From Candidatus Poribacteria bacterium (GTDB lineage: Bacteria; Poribacteria; WGA-4E; GCA-2687025): a DNA stretch of 64,000 nt. The stretch is from contig JABGQA010000138.1 of the NCBI GenBank assembly GCA_018644665.1, forward strand, positions 149,710 to 213,709, in the 5' to 3' direction. A program made the translations under genes and the position numbers. Shown piece by piece: positions 16,882-25,310 of this stretch (positions within the stretch are counted from its first letter, which is position 1; every line of letters begins with the position of its first letter). Under the pieces are notes generated by a model. That model did no database searches. It was given only the letters and a program-made list of their open reading frames with translations, and was not told where the DNA came from.

Positions 16882-17283
16882 CGCGTGTGTGACCGGCCAC
16901 CGGCGCCAACGAATCGGGCAGGCCAAATGTGTGGACGCGGCCCTGGAAAACAGACCCACGCGGCGGGCCCCATCGCGCGTGAAGGCGCTCACGCGTTGCG
17001 GGCATTCCGGGCGTTCTACGGGTTCTGCCTAGCGACGTTGCGCGCGCGCTGCCCGCACGAGTACCTGGCGAGGAGCTACAGTGTCGGGCAAAGTCCTACG
17101 GAGCCGCCCGGGGAAACTCGCGCTCTCCCCGGAGCTAATCCCTCATGGCGTGCGGTCAGAATCAGGGTCGCCCTGAGTACGGCCGACAGCGCTGGGACGT
17201 ATAATGAACATGCGGACCGGGTGTACGTTCTTCCGTCCACCGACTCCCGCCGTGCAGTCGATACCATCTCAGTGAGGTAGCTC
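16882..17283. other. Intergenic region upstream of the secreted-protein cluster
   Basis: 402 bp without a recognisable gene. It contains an inverted repeat CCGGGGA/TCCCCGG at 17108-17114/17126-17132, a tight hairpin at 17162-17176, and a consensus -10 hexamer at 17200-17205, so it is probably the promoter region of the cluster that starts at 17284. Confidence 0.5.
17162..17205 (+). promoter_or_regulatory. Hairpin plus TATAAT -10 element upstream of the secreted cluster
   Basis: TCAGGG-TCG-CCCTGA forms a perfect 6-bp stem with a 3-nt loop at 17162-17176. A perfect TATAAT lies at 17200-17205. No good -35 is visible at 16-18 bp, so activation by a regulator bound at the repeat is possible. The predicted leader would be about 70 nt. 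Confidence 0.4.
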
Positions 17284-17925
17284 TTGGATCGTCGCCACGT
17301 CTGCGCTGCCATGCTTGTGCTATGTGTCGCCGCGCCGCTTCCTCTGGCGGACGCGCAGTTCAGCGACACGAGCGACACCATGTCGTTCGAGGGCGTGGTG
17401 AACTCCATCGTGGCGTGGATCAACAACAAGCAGGACCCCACGACCCCTACGGGTATCGACGCCTGGGACAACTCCACTCTCACCACGACGCAGACCGATT
17501 CCGTGGCGATACTCCGACTGGTCACCAACGTCAGCGTAACGCTGACCGCGACCACGCAGGACACGCTCAGCCAGACCCTAGGCGCAACGACGGCCGTGCT
17601 GGCGACGTACTACCAGGTTGACTCGGACGGTGACGGGTCGGCGACGACCGGCTTCCTCGGGAGTGAGACGGGCATCGGGTCGCCGATATACGTTGGCGGG
17701 GGCAGCAGTGGCTACGAGACCCTAAACGGCCTTACGGTCGGGGGCGACACGTTCCTCGGCGCCGGGAAGACGCTGACATACGTCGAGCAGGACGGAAACG
17801 TCCTGATAACCGTGACATGCCGGGGATGGAACGGTGAGGACCTCGGATCGGACAGCGACAACACCGAAGCGCCCGATCCCGGCACATACACCGCCGACCT
17901 AACGCTCCTTGCGACGGGAATATGA
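17284..17925 (+). CDS. Secreted beta-rich protein, first of a tandem pair
   Basis: Starts with TTG at 17284, preceded by GAGGTAG at a 4-nt spacing. The 213-aa product has a Sec signal peptide (about 1-25, ending ADAQ). The mature part is rich in T, S, D and G and predicted to be beta strands. Key stretches are DAWDNSTLTTTQTDSVAIL, DSDGDGSATTG and the C-terminal SDSDNTEAPDPGTYTADLTL. The same three landmarks occur in the next gene, so the two are paralogues. No catalytic motif is visible. A surface or fibre-type structural role is suggested by the context of secreted proteins and the DUF916-like gene downstream, but this is inference. Its stop overlaps the next start. Confidence 0.7.
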   Translation: MDRRHVCAAMLVLCVAAPLPLADAQFSDTSDTMSFEGVVNSIVAWINNKQDPTTPTGIDAWDNSTLTTTQTDSVAILRLVTNVSVTLTATTQDTLSQTLGATTAVLATYYQVDSDGDGSATTGFLGSETGIGSPIYVGGGSSGYETLNGLTVGGDTFLGAGKTLTYVEQDGNVLITVTCRGWNGEDLGSDSDNTEAPDPGTYTADLTLLATGI

Positions 17926-18488
17926 TCGCGATGACTCCGCGCCGCAAAGGAATGGCGATGGCCGCGACGCTAGGCGTCGCGTTCCTGCTCTCGACCGGCC
18001 GCGCGTACGGCCCGACGTGGGGCACGCCGACAGGGCCGTCGACTCCCTCGGGCATGTCGGATTGGGACAACACCACGATCGGGACGACGAACGACTCGGT
18101 GGCCACGATAACGCTGAGTTCCCTGGGGTCGCTGTTCACGAATGTGCGCGTGAGTTCGATCGGCGACCTGACCCATCCGACGGTCGGCAGTGAAACCCTG
18201 ACGACGACGTGGAAGTTCTCTACGGACGGGGACGGCTCCGCGGCGTCGGGTGTCATCGAGAGCGGGACAACGCAGGCGCTGGGACACAACACCTATGTGG
18301 CGTCTGGGTCGTTCCTGTCCACCTGGGTGGACGTGACGCACGTGAGCGGAGACACGGATACGGTGTTCACGATCACCTCGCATGGCGAGAACCCGTATGA
18401 CTTTGGCCTCGACAGCGACAGCACGGAGGCCCCCGTTACTGGGACGTACACGGCGGACCTGTCGCTAGAGGTGTTCGGGCTCTTTTAA
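17922..18488 (+). CDS. Secreted beta-rich protein, second of a tandem pair
   Basis: 188 aa starting at ATG 17922, overlapping the previous stop as ATGA; an ATG at 17931 is an alternative. Signal peptide to about residue 29 (RAYG). It shares with its neighbour DWDNTTIGTTNDSVATI, STDGDGSAASG and SDSTEAPVTGTYTADLSL. The family resemblance is to short secreted beta proteins such as camelysin/TasA- or WxL-partner-like proteins, but I see no diagnostic motif and do not assign it. Translational coupling suggests equal production of both paralogues, as for two subunits of one assembly. Confidence 0.68.
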   Translation: MIAMTPRRKGMAMAATLGVAFLLSTGRAYGPTWGTPTGPSTPSGMSDWDNTTIGTTNDSVATITLSSLGSLFTNVRVSSIGDLTHPTVGSETLTTTWKFSTDGDGSAASGVIESGTTQALGHNTYVASGSFLSTWVDVTHVSGDTDTVFTITSHGENPYDFGLDSDSTEAPVTGTYTADLSLEVFGLF

Positions 18489-18573
18489 CGCGGTTGGCGC
18501 CTGTCTTGCACTGGCGTCATTGGGAACGCGTGCAGAGCACATAAACGCGACGGACGGGAAAGGAAACGCCAGG

Positions 18574-19338
18574 ATGCAGCGAGTGACTCGTACTGCGGAT
18601 CGTATTGTCCATGGACTATGCAGTGTGGTGGTTGCGCTGAGCCTTATCGGGTCAAGCGCCGCGTGGGCGGCCCCGAGTGCGACGATCAGCGCTCCGACGG
18701 ACACGGCGATCACCACGACTGACGACACGACGGACATCACGTTCAGCGGGTCGGTAAGCAGTGGCACGACGATCCTCTACGCCGCCTATGGCGTGTTCGA
18801 CTCCGCCGGCGCACCGGTAGTGGAATCACTCATTACCGGCGGCACGACGTTCTCAACGACAGTGACGCTTAATGCGACAGAGGCCGGCGAGACGTACGAC
18901 CTCCTCGTCGGCGTGCTGGACGTGGACGCCTCCGCCGTGACCACGCACACGATCACGGTCACAAAGGACGCGGGCCCAACATGTGATCCCACGGATTACG
19001 AGTGCCTCGCGCAGGTGGTCCTCGATACGGCGGAGGCAGAAATCAACACGGTGCTCGCCGACGCGCTCCAGGACATCCTCGACCTGCTGACGCCGCCGTT
19101 CGACCAGGACGACGCCGACGCGGCATGGGACATTCAGGACACGGCCAAGAACACCGCCGAGGCGATCGAGTCGCAGGCGAAGGACGACGCGAACGACATT
19201 AGGGACCTGGCAAGCGGGTCGGTCAAGGGCGAAATCGCGTCTGCGATTGCTCATTGGCAGAACGTCGTGAAGCAGGCCCTCGACGACTGGAACAGTCAGA
19301 CGGACGACATCATCAGCGATGCTGAGGGCACTCTCTAG
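18574..19338 (+). CDS. Secreted protein: Ig-like beta module plus CX6C and helical tail (copy A)
   Basis: The ATG at 18574 is preceded by GGAAAGGAAA; the frame extends further upstream without a ribosome site. 254 aa. Signal peptide about 1-33. Residues 35-132 form the beta module shared with three other proteins here (pattern ISAPTD..TTTDDTTDITFSG, then VESLITGGTTFSTTVTL, then YDLLVGVLDVDAS). Next comes CDPTDYEC (C137/C144), then a helical region of alternating acidic and basic residues with IRDLASGS and a C-terminal DDWNSQTDDI-AEGTL ending. The C-terminal half matches that of the gene at 24196. No known domain is recognised. It is likely exported and possibly surface exposed. Confidence 0.7.
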   Translation: MQRVTRTADRIVHGLCSVVVALSLIGSSAAWAAPSATISAPTDTAITTTDDTTDITFSGSVSSGTTILYAAYGVFDSAGAPVVESLITGGTTFSTTVTLNATEAGETYDLLVGVLDVDASAVTTHTITVTKDAGPTCDPTDYECLAQVVLDTAEAEINTVLADALQDILDLLTPPFDQDDADAAWDIQDTAKNTAEAIESQAKDDANDIRDLASGSVKGEIASAIAHWQNVVKQALDDWNSQTDDIISDAEGTL

Positions 19339-19393
19339 GGTCGGATGCAGACGCAAGCCATCGGCGGAACCAGCTCAGGGGAAGTGGCGGCGG

Positions 19394-20596
19394 ATGAGAT
19401 CAGTTATCCAGCGGTCTGGCATCGCGGCGGCGCGTGTAGTCGTGGGGCTGCTCTGCCTGAGCATGGCGATACGCGCGACCGCAGCCGCTCCCACGGTGAC
19501 GGCGACCGGGCCGACGGTACTGACCAGGACGACATCGTCCGACACCGAGACGGTGACGTTCACCGGGACGATCGGCGACGGCGGCGAGACGCTCCTCTAC
19601 GGCGCGTGGGGCCTCATCGACGACGCCACGGGCGAGGTCATCTATGAGGCGCTCGTCGGCGCAGGCGACTTCTCCGTGGATCTCAGCCTAACGGCGACGA
19701 CGCCGGGCAGCTCGTACACGCTCATCATCGGCGCGCTCAACGCGTCTGGGTTCACCCTCGACTACAAGACGGTCGTCATCACCAAGGATGCGGGCGTCGA
19801 GTGCGACCCGGATGACTTCGTCTGCATCGTCGAGGAACTGTGGGGCGACGCGGAAACGACACTCCTCGATGAGATGATCGACGAGTGGTGGGACGCCATC
19901 ATCGCGTTGGTCGACGCCGGGGATCTGGACGACGCCAAAGACGCCGTCAAGGACTTCGATAAGGCTGCCAAGGACCTCGTGAAGGATGCCGACAAGGTCT
20001 CGAAGGACCTGGAGAAGGACGCCAAGGCCGTAAGCAAGGCGCTGAAGGACGACGTCAAGGACATCCGGAAGTACGAGAAGAAGGTCCTGGACCAGGATCG
20101 CAAGGCCACGAAGAAGCTGATGGACGCCTACATCTCCCTTGCGGAATGTGGCGCCACGGACTATGTCTGCCTGGCCGAAGCCACTGCGGAATTCGCGGAC
20201 CTCGACATCGATGACGTTCTGGACAGCGCCGAGATCGAGTTCGATGAAGTCCTCGACGACGGCAAGGACGACGTGAAGGATCTCTTCGACGGCGACGTCA
20301 CCCAGGAAACCATCGACGAGGCCTACGACATCAAGGACGAGGCCGAAGCGGACGCCCTGGAACTCCAGTCGGATGCTGACACGGCCGCGCAGGCACTGCT
20401 GGCGCAGGCGGTGAGCGATCTCGAATCGCTACGCGATCAAGCGAGCGGAGGGGACGTTGCGGACATCCAGGACGTCATCGACGACTTGATCGACGACATG
20501 ACCGACGACATCGACAAGTTCAACGACGATGCCCTCAACAAGGACATCCCGGACAAGGTCGAGAAGATCCAGAAGGAGATCGACAAGGAGGAGTAG
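19394..20596 (+). CDS. Secreted protein: Ig-like beta module plus long coiled coil with two CX6C motifs (copy B)
   Basis: Start ATG 19394 with AGGGGAAG upstream. 400 aa, signal peptide about 1-31. Residues 33-131 are the shared beta module (VTFTGTIGDGGETLLYGAWG, FSVDLSLTATTPGSSYTL). CDPDDFVC (C137/C144) follows at exactly the same residue numbers as in copy A. Residues 170-245 form a highly charged coiled coil with repeated KDLVKDADKVSK-like units. A second CX6C, CGATDYVC (C252/C259), opens another helical region with LRDQASGGD and many D/E residues. The layout suggests an internal duplication of the helical module. No enzyme motif is seen; a stalk or fibre role is plausible. Confidence 0.7.
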   Translation: MRSVIQRSGIAAARVVVGLLCLSMAIRATAAAPTVTATGPTVLTRTTSSDTETVTFTGTIGDGGETLLYGAWGLIDDATGEVIYEALVGAGDFSVDLSLTATTPGSSYTLIIGALNASGFTLDYKTVVITKDAGVECDPDDFVCIVEELWGDAETTLLDEMIDEWWDAIIALVDAGDLDDAKDAVKDFDKAAKDLVKDADKVSKDLEKDAKAVSKALKDDVKDIRKYEKKVLDQDRKATKKLMDAYISLAECGATDYVCLAEATAEFADLDIDDVLDSAEIEFDEVLDDGKDDVKDLFDGDVTQETIDEAYDIKDEAEADALELQSDADTAAQALLAQAVSDLESLRDQASGGDVADIQDVIDDLIDDMTDDIDKFNDDALNKDIPDKVEKIQKEIDKEE

Positions 20597-20622
20597 TTCC
20601 TCCAGCCAGATCTCGTGGACAT

Positions 20623-20679
20623 GTGACCCGGTGTCGCCCCGTCGAGACCTCGGTTTCGTCGGCGGCGACATCGGGTTAC
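20623..20679 (+). terminator. Long imperfect stem-loop between copy B and the DUF916-like gene
   Basis: A 16-bp stem pairs 20623-20638 with 20664-20679 and contains two G-T wobbles; the 25-nt loop can fold further. It begins 26 nt after the copy B stop and ends just before a TTATAT that could be a -10 element. It may terminate the upstream genes or regulate the downstream gene. No U-tract. Confidence 0.5.
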
Positions 20680-20740
20680 CTTATATCTGACCCGACGCAC
20701 AGTCTCACTGCCCCCTCGACCGGTGTAGGCAGAGCACGGC

Positions 20741-22099
20741 ATGTCAAATACGCGACGCCCTCTCCCATTCACGGCCCGTCACGTCTGGCGGGCGGTTCAC
20801 GTCTGCGCCCTTCTTCTGTGCTCACTGTTGGCGCAGCGGACACCGGCAGATGTCGGGCTGACGCCCATGCACGTGGACGTGGTCGCGCCCCCGGGCGGCG
20901 CGGCGGAAGCCGTCGAACTCACCGTCATCAATACGAGCGCCGAACCCCGCACAGTGCGGTTCACCGTCGAGGACTTCACTGTCGGGGCCCGGGGTGACTT
21001 GCGCTTCCGCCACGAGCTGGAGGCGCATGGCCTGCCGCTGGACGCGCTCGAACGCCACGCGGGCGCACAGTACGTCGGTGTGACGGAGGAATCGGTGGAC
21101 TTGGGGCCGTTCGAGCAACGCGTCGTTGCGTTCCCTGTCAGCCTGCCCCAGAACGCACGCGGTCAGTACTTCGCGATGGTGCGCGCCGACGCGGGTACTT
21201 TGGTTCCGCAGGCGATGCGCGGGGCGCCGCACAACCTGCGCGTGCGCCTGCAGGTGGGCGCGTTTCTATTCATCACGGCCGGCTGGAAGCCTGAGCGAGC
21301 GAGCGAAGACGGCTCCGCGGCGGCCATCCGCCGCGCGACGCCCGCCCGATATGAGGTCGAGGTGGCCGATGTACGCGCAGAATTCCCCTTCCCAGACGAC
21401 GAGCGCCAGACATTGCGCGTCGTCGCAGAGGTCGAGAATCGCAGTACGGTGCACTATCTCGGCGACGTAACCGGGGTGATCCTGGATGTTAAGGACCGCC
21501 GCATCATCGAGCGCATTCAGTTTGCACAAGGTGTGCGGCTCGTGCTGCCGGGCTCGCGCCGAGTATACGTAGGTGAGGTCCGGTCGCGACTCGGACCGGG
21601 CACATATCGCATCCGCTTCGACGCGGACGGCGACAACCCGCGTCTACGTGACTCGGACGGGACGCACGTGGAACTAAGAGAGCCCGTAGCTGGCGTGGGC
21701 GAAACCGTCGGCGCCATGCGCGTCCTCGACGTCGCGCCTACAGACCACATCACCATCGGCGGCACGGGCGACCAGCGCCATCAGCGCGTGCGCGTCTACA
21801 ACAACACGGACGACCCGATCCGTGTCGCCTCGGAAGTGACCGCGACGGGAGATCCGGCGCCCACTGTGCGCGTGTCTCCGCAACGTTTCAGCATCCCGCC
21901 CGGCGGAGTCCGTTCCGTGCGACTGTCGGCGCGCTCGCGACACGGCGCGGAGGGGGGTATCGCAGAGCTGGCGCTCCGGCCGGCGACGCGCGGTGGCATC
22001 TCCTTCCCCGAGGAGGAGACACGGCGGCTGGAGGTGCGCGTCATTCCCGGGAAGCCTCGCCGGGCTGCGGACTCGCTGCGGGTCGGTTCATCCCAGTAA
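20741..22099 (+). CDS. Secreted DUF916-like (Ig-fold chaperone-like) protein
   Basis: 452 aa. N-terminal signal region to about residue 43. The mature protein opens with HVDVVAPPGGAAEAVELTVI and NTSAEPRTVRFTVEDF, the typical start of DUF916/WxL-protein-binding and pilus-chaperone-like Ig folds (extended N-terminal strand, then NTS...RTVRF). A second Ig-like unit lies around 230-310 (RVVAEVENRSTVHYLGDV). A third begins near 345 (QRVRVYNNTDDPIRVASEV). It contains no C-terminal membrane anchor, unlike Gram-positive DUF916 proteins. It probably assists or binds the secreted beta proteins encoded upstream. The start has no strong ribosome site. Confidence 0.65.
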   Translation: MSNTRRPLPFTARHVWRAVHVCALLLCSLLAQRTPADVGLTPMHVDVVAPPGGAAEAVELTVINTSAEPRTVRFTVEDFTVGARGDLRFRHELEAHGLPLDALERHAGAQYVGVTEESVDLGPFEQRVVAFPVSLPQNARGQYFAMVRADAGTLVPQAMRGAPHNLRVRLQVGAFLFITAGWKPERASEDGSAAAIRRATPARYEVEVADVRAEFPFPDDERQTLRVVAEVENRSTVHYLGDVTGVILDVKDRRIIERIQFAQGVRLVLPGSRRVYVGEVRSRLGPGTYRIRFDADGDNPRLRDSDGTHVELREPVAGVGETVGAMRVLDVAPTDHITIGGTGDQRHQRVRVYNNTDDPIRVASEVTATGDPAPTVRVSPQRFSIPPGGVRSVRLSARSRHGAEGGIAELALRPATRGGISFPEEETRRLEVRVIPGKPRRAADSLRVGSSQ

Positions 22100-22523
22100 A
22101 TGCGCATAAGACGCCGGCGTCCCCACACGGCCGGCCGCGGCTAGCTGCGGGCCCTGGCGCAACGGACTAGGTCGGGGCATCAGGCCGGACGCGCCCCTGC
22201 ATTGAGCCGGCCAGGCGTGACGATTGGCGGCACGCGTCGATCCGAGTCGGATCGTGTGCGTCGGAGGTCCAGTCCGGGCATGGGGCTCAGGGGTTGCCGC
22301 CCTCGGTCTGCCTCACACACGCACTCCGCCAACTACTGCCGCGCCACGGCCACGCAGGCCTGTTGACCCCGGGCAGAACGCCGCGTGAGCCGAACCCGCC
22401 AAGGCCGGAAGTCCATGAAGGACATATAGGGCTTAACCCGTCCCCGTAGGGTGTATACTCTAAGCAGGTGCGTGGGACCGGCGCAATGTGTGCTCGGCGC
22501 CGGCGTAATGCGAGATCATTGAT
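22100..22523. other. Intergenic region with palindromes and promoter-like element
   Basis: 424 bp. GACGCCGGCGTC at 22110-22121 is a 12-bp palindrome close to the upstream stop. CGATCCGA-G-TCGGATCG at 22238-22254 is an 8-bp inverted repeat and a possible operator. No gene is supported on either strand; a long minus-strand frame across the next gene is a shadow. Confidence 0.5.
22433..22459 (+). promoter_or_regulatory. Possible sigma-70 promoter for the first PD40 gene
   Basis: TATACT at 22454-22459 is a good -10. TTAACC at 22433-22438 matches the -35 at 4 of 6 positions but with a short 15-bp spacer. The transcript would have a leader of about 60 nt before the ATG at 22524. Confidence 0.35.
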
Positions 22524-24161
22524 ATGAGCGGGACGCGGCGGGCCTTCGGGGCCCTTCGGTACGGTTTGGTGGTTCTTGTCGCGGCGGCGATTGCCAGTAC
22601 GGCAGCCGCGCAACTCGACGGCTCCGCCGGCGCCCTCATGCAGAGCCCCGCGAACGACTGGGGGCCGATGTGGTCCCCGGACGGCGAGCATATCGCCTTC
22701 TACTCCGACCGCGACGGCAATACCGAGTTGTACGTGTCGGACGGCGAAGGACAAGACGTCCGCAACGTCTCGCACTCGGCGGCCGCCGATCGAGACGCCG
22801 CGTGGTCTCCTGACGGCTCCAGGCTGGCATTCGTCGCGGGCGATGAGCGCGGCGACATTCACGTGGTGGACGTAGGTGACGGCTCGCAGCGCGTCATCGC
22901 GGTCCACGACGGCCGGGACTGGGGGCCGGCGTGGGCGCCCGATGGCCTGCGGCTGGCGTTCCTCTCCGATCGCGAGGGTGGATCGCACATCTACGTCGTG
23001 GACGTAGACGTCGACCTCGCGCCGCCGGTAAGACTGACCTGGGGCATGGCCGAGCAGCGAGAGGTCGCGTGGTCTCCCGATGGCTCGGGGCTCGCGTTCA
23101 TCTCCCACCGATACGGCCTCACCGACATCTACATGTACGACTCGAACGGCGGGTCCCTGCGAGCGCTGACGCGGCAGGCAGACCCGAGCGGCGGGCCTGC
23201 ATGGGCGCCGGATGGTGGGCGCCTCGCGTATGTGTCCCGGATCGATGGGAACGCCGAGGTCTACGTCGTGGGTGTGGAGAGCCTCGGCACGCGCAATCTG
23301 TCTCAGCACGGGATGGCGGACGGTTCGCCAGTTTGGTCGCCGGATAGTTCGCGCCTCGCGTTCGTGTCCAGCCGCGATGGCAACGCGGAGGTGTTCGTGA
23401 TAGACGCCGATGGGACCGGCGCGCGCAACGTGACTCAGAACGAGTTCGCCGACGGCGCCCCGTCCTGGTCGCCCGATGGCCGCCTCGCTTTCGCCACGAA
23501 CCGCGACGGCAATTGGCAGATATACGTCCACACGCCCGCGCCCGATGCGGCGTGGGACGTCAACGACGACGGACGTGTCGACATCCTCGATCTCGTCACG
23601 GTCGCGCAGACGTTTGGCGCGTCTGGGGCGGATCTCGCGGGCGATGTGACGGGTGACGGGACGGTCAACATCCTTGATCTGGTGTTGGTCGCCGCGCACT
23701 TCGGAGAGGCTACCGTGGTGGGCGCCGCGCCGGCCAGGACGCCCCGGCCGTCGGACGCGAGCATGATCGAGGACTGGCTGGACGCAGCGCGTGGCGCAGA
23801 CGATGGCTCGGCAGGGCATCGTCGCGGGATAGAGACGCTGCGACGACTGCTGGCGGGGCTCACGCCCGACACGACCGCGCTGCTGCGGAACTACCCGAAT
23901 CCCTTCAATCCCGAGACGTGGATACCGTTCCGCCTGTCCTCCGAAGCCCAGGTCGCGATCACGGTGTACGACGTGACGGGGAAGGTCGTCCGCGAGATCG
24001 ACGTGGGCGCGTTGGCCCCGGGCGATTACCTGACGCAAGGGCGCGCGGCCCATTGGGACGGCCGCAACCTGATCGGGGAGCCCGTCGGGAGCGGTGTTTA
24101 CTACATCGAGTTGCGGGCGGGGACTTACCGGGCCGTCGACCGGCTCATCATGGCCAAGTAG
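22524..24161 (+). CDS. Secreted PD40 beta-propeller protein with dockerin-like repeats and NPFNPETW C-terminal module (copy 1)
   Basis: 545 aa. Signal peptide about 1-30 (ending TAAAQ). Residues 45-340 contain at least six TolB/PD40 blades, with the repeated pattern WSPDG..LAF.S.RDG..E.YV. A dockerin-like EF-hand pair follows: DVNDDGRVDILDLVTVAQTF at about 347, and DVTGDGTVNILDLVLVAAHF. A helical linker follows, then from about 454 NYPNPFNPETWIPF opens an 80-residue beta module of the secretion/FlgD-Ig type, ending GSGVYYIELRAGTY. Dockerins bind calcium and cohesins; no cohesin is seen here, so they may be simple calcium-binding linkers. The protein is probably exported and surface attached. 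The next gene starts 34 nt downstream. Confidence 0.85.
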   Translation: MSGTRRAFGALRYGLVVLVAAAIASTAAAQLDGSAGALMQSPANDWGPMWSPDGEHIAFYSDRDGNTELYVSDGEGQDVRNVSHSAAADRDAAWSPDGSRLAFVAGDERGDIHVVDVGDGSQRVIAVHDGRDWGPAWAPDGLRLAFLSDREGGSHIYVVDVDVDLAPPVRLTWGMAEQREVAWSPDGSGLAFISHRYGLTDIYMYDSNGGSLRALTRQADPSGGPAWAPDGGRLAYVSRIDGNAEVYVVGVESLGTRNLSQHGMADGSPVWSPDSSRLAFVSSRDGNAEVFVIDADGTGARNVTQNEFADGAPSWSPDGRLAFATNRDGNWQIYVHTPAPDAAWDVNDDGRVDILDLVTVAQTFGASGADLAGDVTGDGTVNILDLVLVAAHFGEATVVGAAPARTPRPSDASMIEDWLDAARGADDGSAGHRRGIETLRRLLAGLTPDTTALLRNYPNPFNPETWIPFRLSSEAQVAITVYDVTGKVVREIDVGALAPGDYLTQGRAAHWDGRNLIGEPVGSGVYYIELRAGTYRAVDRLIMAK

Positions 24162-24195
24162 GGGCGGCGAGGCACATCTCCGTTGGGATAGACGT

Positions 24196-24963
24196 ATGAG
24201 AGCATGCTCCGGCACACCGCGGAAGTCGAGAACCGACCTGGCTCCGCTCGTGGTGTGCCTCTCGATCGCCGCGTGGTTGGCAGGCACGGCTCGCGCGGGG
24301 ACGCCCTCCTTCGCCATAACGGCCCCGGCCGACCCCGCCGTCACGACGACACTCTCCACCGTTGCGGTCACGTTCTCCGGCACGGCAACGAGTTCCCCGG
24401 CGATCCGGTGGCAGTCGTGGGGCGTGCAGGAAGACTCGACCGGCTCCATCATCGCGGAGTCTTTGTTCACCGGGTCCAGCTTCTCCACTACGCTCGTACT
24501 CGACGCAGACGCGGCTGGCGTAGGCTACACGCTGCTCGTCGGCGGGGTGAACGCGGACGCGTACGACGTCGTCTCGCTGGCGATCACGGTTACGGATACA
24601 CTCACCTGTGGCCCCACCGAGTATGAGTGTCAGGCCCAGGAAGTAGCGGACGAGGCAATATCCGATGCGGATGTTCTCATGGCAGACGCCCTGGTCGCCA
24701 TACTCGTCCTCCTCACGGACCCGTTCGACCAGGCGGATGTGGACGCCGCATACGCGCTAGTTATCGCAATGGAGACCGACTTAGACGCCGTCATCGACCA
24801 GCTCGAAATCGATATCGAGGCAATCCGCGATGAGGCGTCTGGGGGAGAGGCGGCCCGGGTCCGAGCGATTTTCACAGCAGGTAGGAACACTATAAACACG
24901 GCGTTCGCCGATTGGGAGAGTTCCACCAACGCCACGATCGCCGCCGCCGAGGCAACGCTCTAG
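24196..24963 (+). CDS. Secreted protein: Ig-like beta module plus CX6C and helical tail (copy C)
   Basis: 255 aa from the ATG at 24196. Signal peptide about 1-34. The beta module covers about 37-133 (FAITAPADPAVTTT, TFSGTATSSPAIRWQSWGVQ, SFSTTLVLDADAAGVGYTLL, GGVNADAY). The junction motif is CGPTEYEC (C138/C145). The helical tail has TDPFDQADVDAAY, IRDEASGGE and ends DWESST-AEATL. It is closest to copy A: both have a (T)xPFDQxDxDAA segment and the same last 20 residues in outline. It is 34 nt behind the PD40 gene, so the two should be expressed together. Function unknown. Confidence 0.72.
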   Translation: MRACSGTPRKSRTDLAPLVVCLSIAAWLAGTARAGTPSFAITAPADPAVTTTLSTVAVTFSGTATSSPAIRWQSWGVQEDSTGSIIAESLFTGSSFSTTLVLDADAAGVGYTLLVGGVNADAYDVVSLAITVTDTLTCGPTEYECQAQEVADEAISDADVLMADALVAILVLLTDPFDQADVDAAYALVIAMETDLDAVIDQLEIDIEAIRDEASGGEAARVRAIFTAGRNTINTAFADWESSTNATIAAAEATL

Positions 24964-25310
24964 CGCCCCGCGGCGAGCCGCCGGGCAGTATTGACGACGA
25001 TTCCGCACGCGCGCCTTCTCCCCAGCCGATCCACGGACCAACCCCGCGCGCCATACGGGTCAACACCTGACTATAGTCAGGTGTTTGGCGGATACGGCGC
25101 GGTATTTCACCGAACGGCGCGGTCACAATCAGGGAACGCCCCCCGTACCGCGCCCGTGTCGGCACGTCTGCCATGGGATACAATGTGCTGGAGGCGCGAC
25201 CGGACGTGCACACACGCCAGAGCCCTCCCGCGATGGCGGTTGCTTTCGCCCCGCGAACCGGTTCGTAGCCCCGGCATTCGGCTAGCCACGCCATACGGAG
25301 AGGACCGCCT
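24964..25310. other. Intergenic region between the two PD40 cassettes
   Basis: 347 bp with no supported gene. A small GCGGC-GA-GCCGC hairpin lies just after the upstream stop, the 24-bp palindrome is at 25062-25085, and a TACAAT at 25179-25184 could be a -10 for the next gene. Confidence 0.5.
25062..25085. repeat. Perfect 24-bp palindrome
   Basis: Half-site AACACCTGAC, centre TATA, then the exact complement GTCAGGTGTT. It could be a bidirectional terminator hairpin (10-bp stem, 4-nt loop) or a dimeric operator. It is more AT-balanced than its surroundings and lies midway between two secreted-protein cassettes. Confidence 0.75.

Noticed and set aside
17081..17140. Riboswitch-like sequence (GGGCAAAG, later GGAGCTAA) resembling a cyclic-di-GMP class I aptamer
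   Set aside because: The conserved ACGCAAAGCC block is missing and a consensus -10 (TATAAT) lies downstream, so the region is probably not transcribed as a leader. A covariance-model search with RF01051 would settle it.
22287..24488. 733-codon open frame on the minus strand
   Set aside because: Antisense to the PD40 protein. High GC at third positions keeps antisense frames open; the composition is arginine/alanine-rich and no domain is visible.
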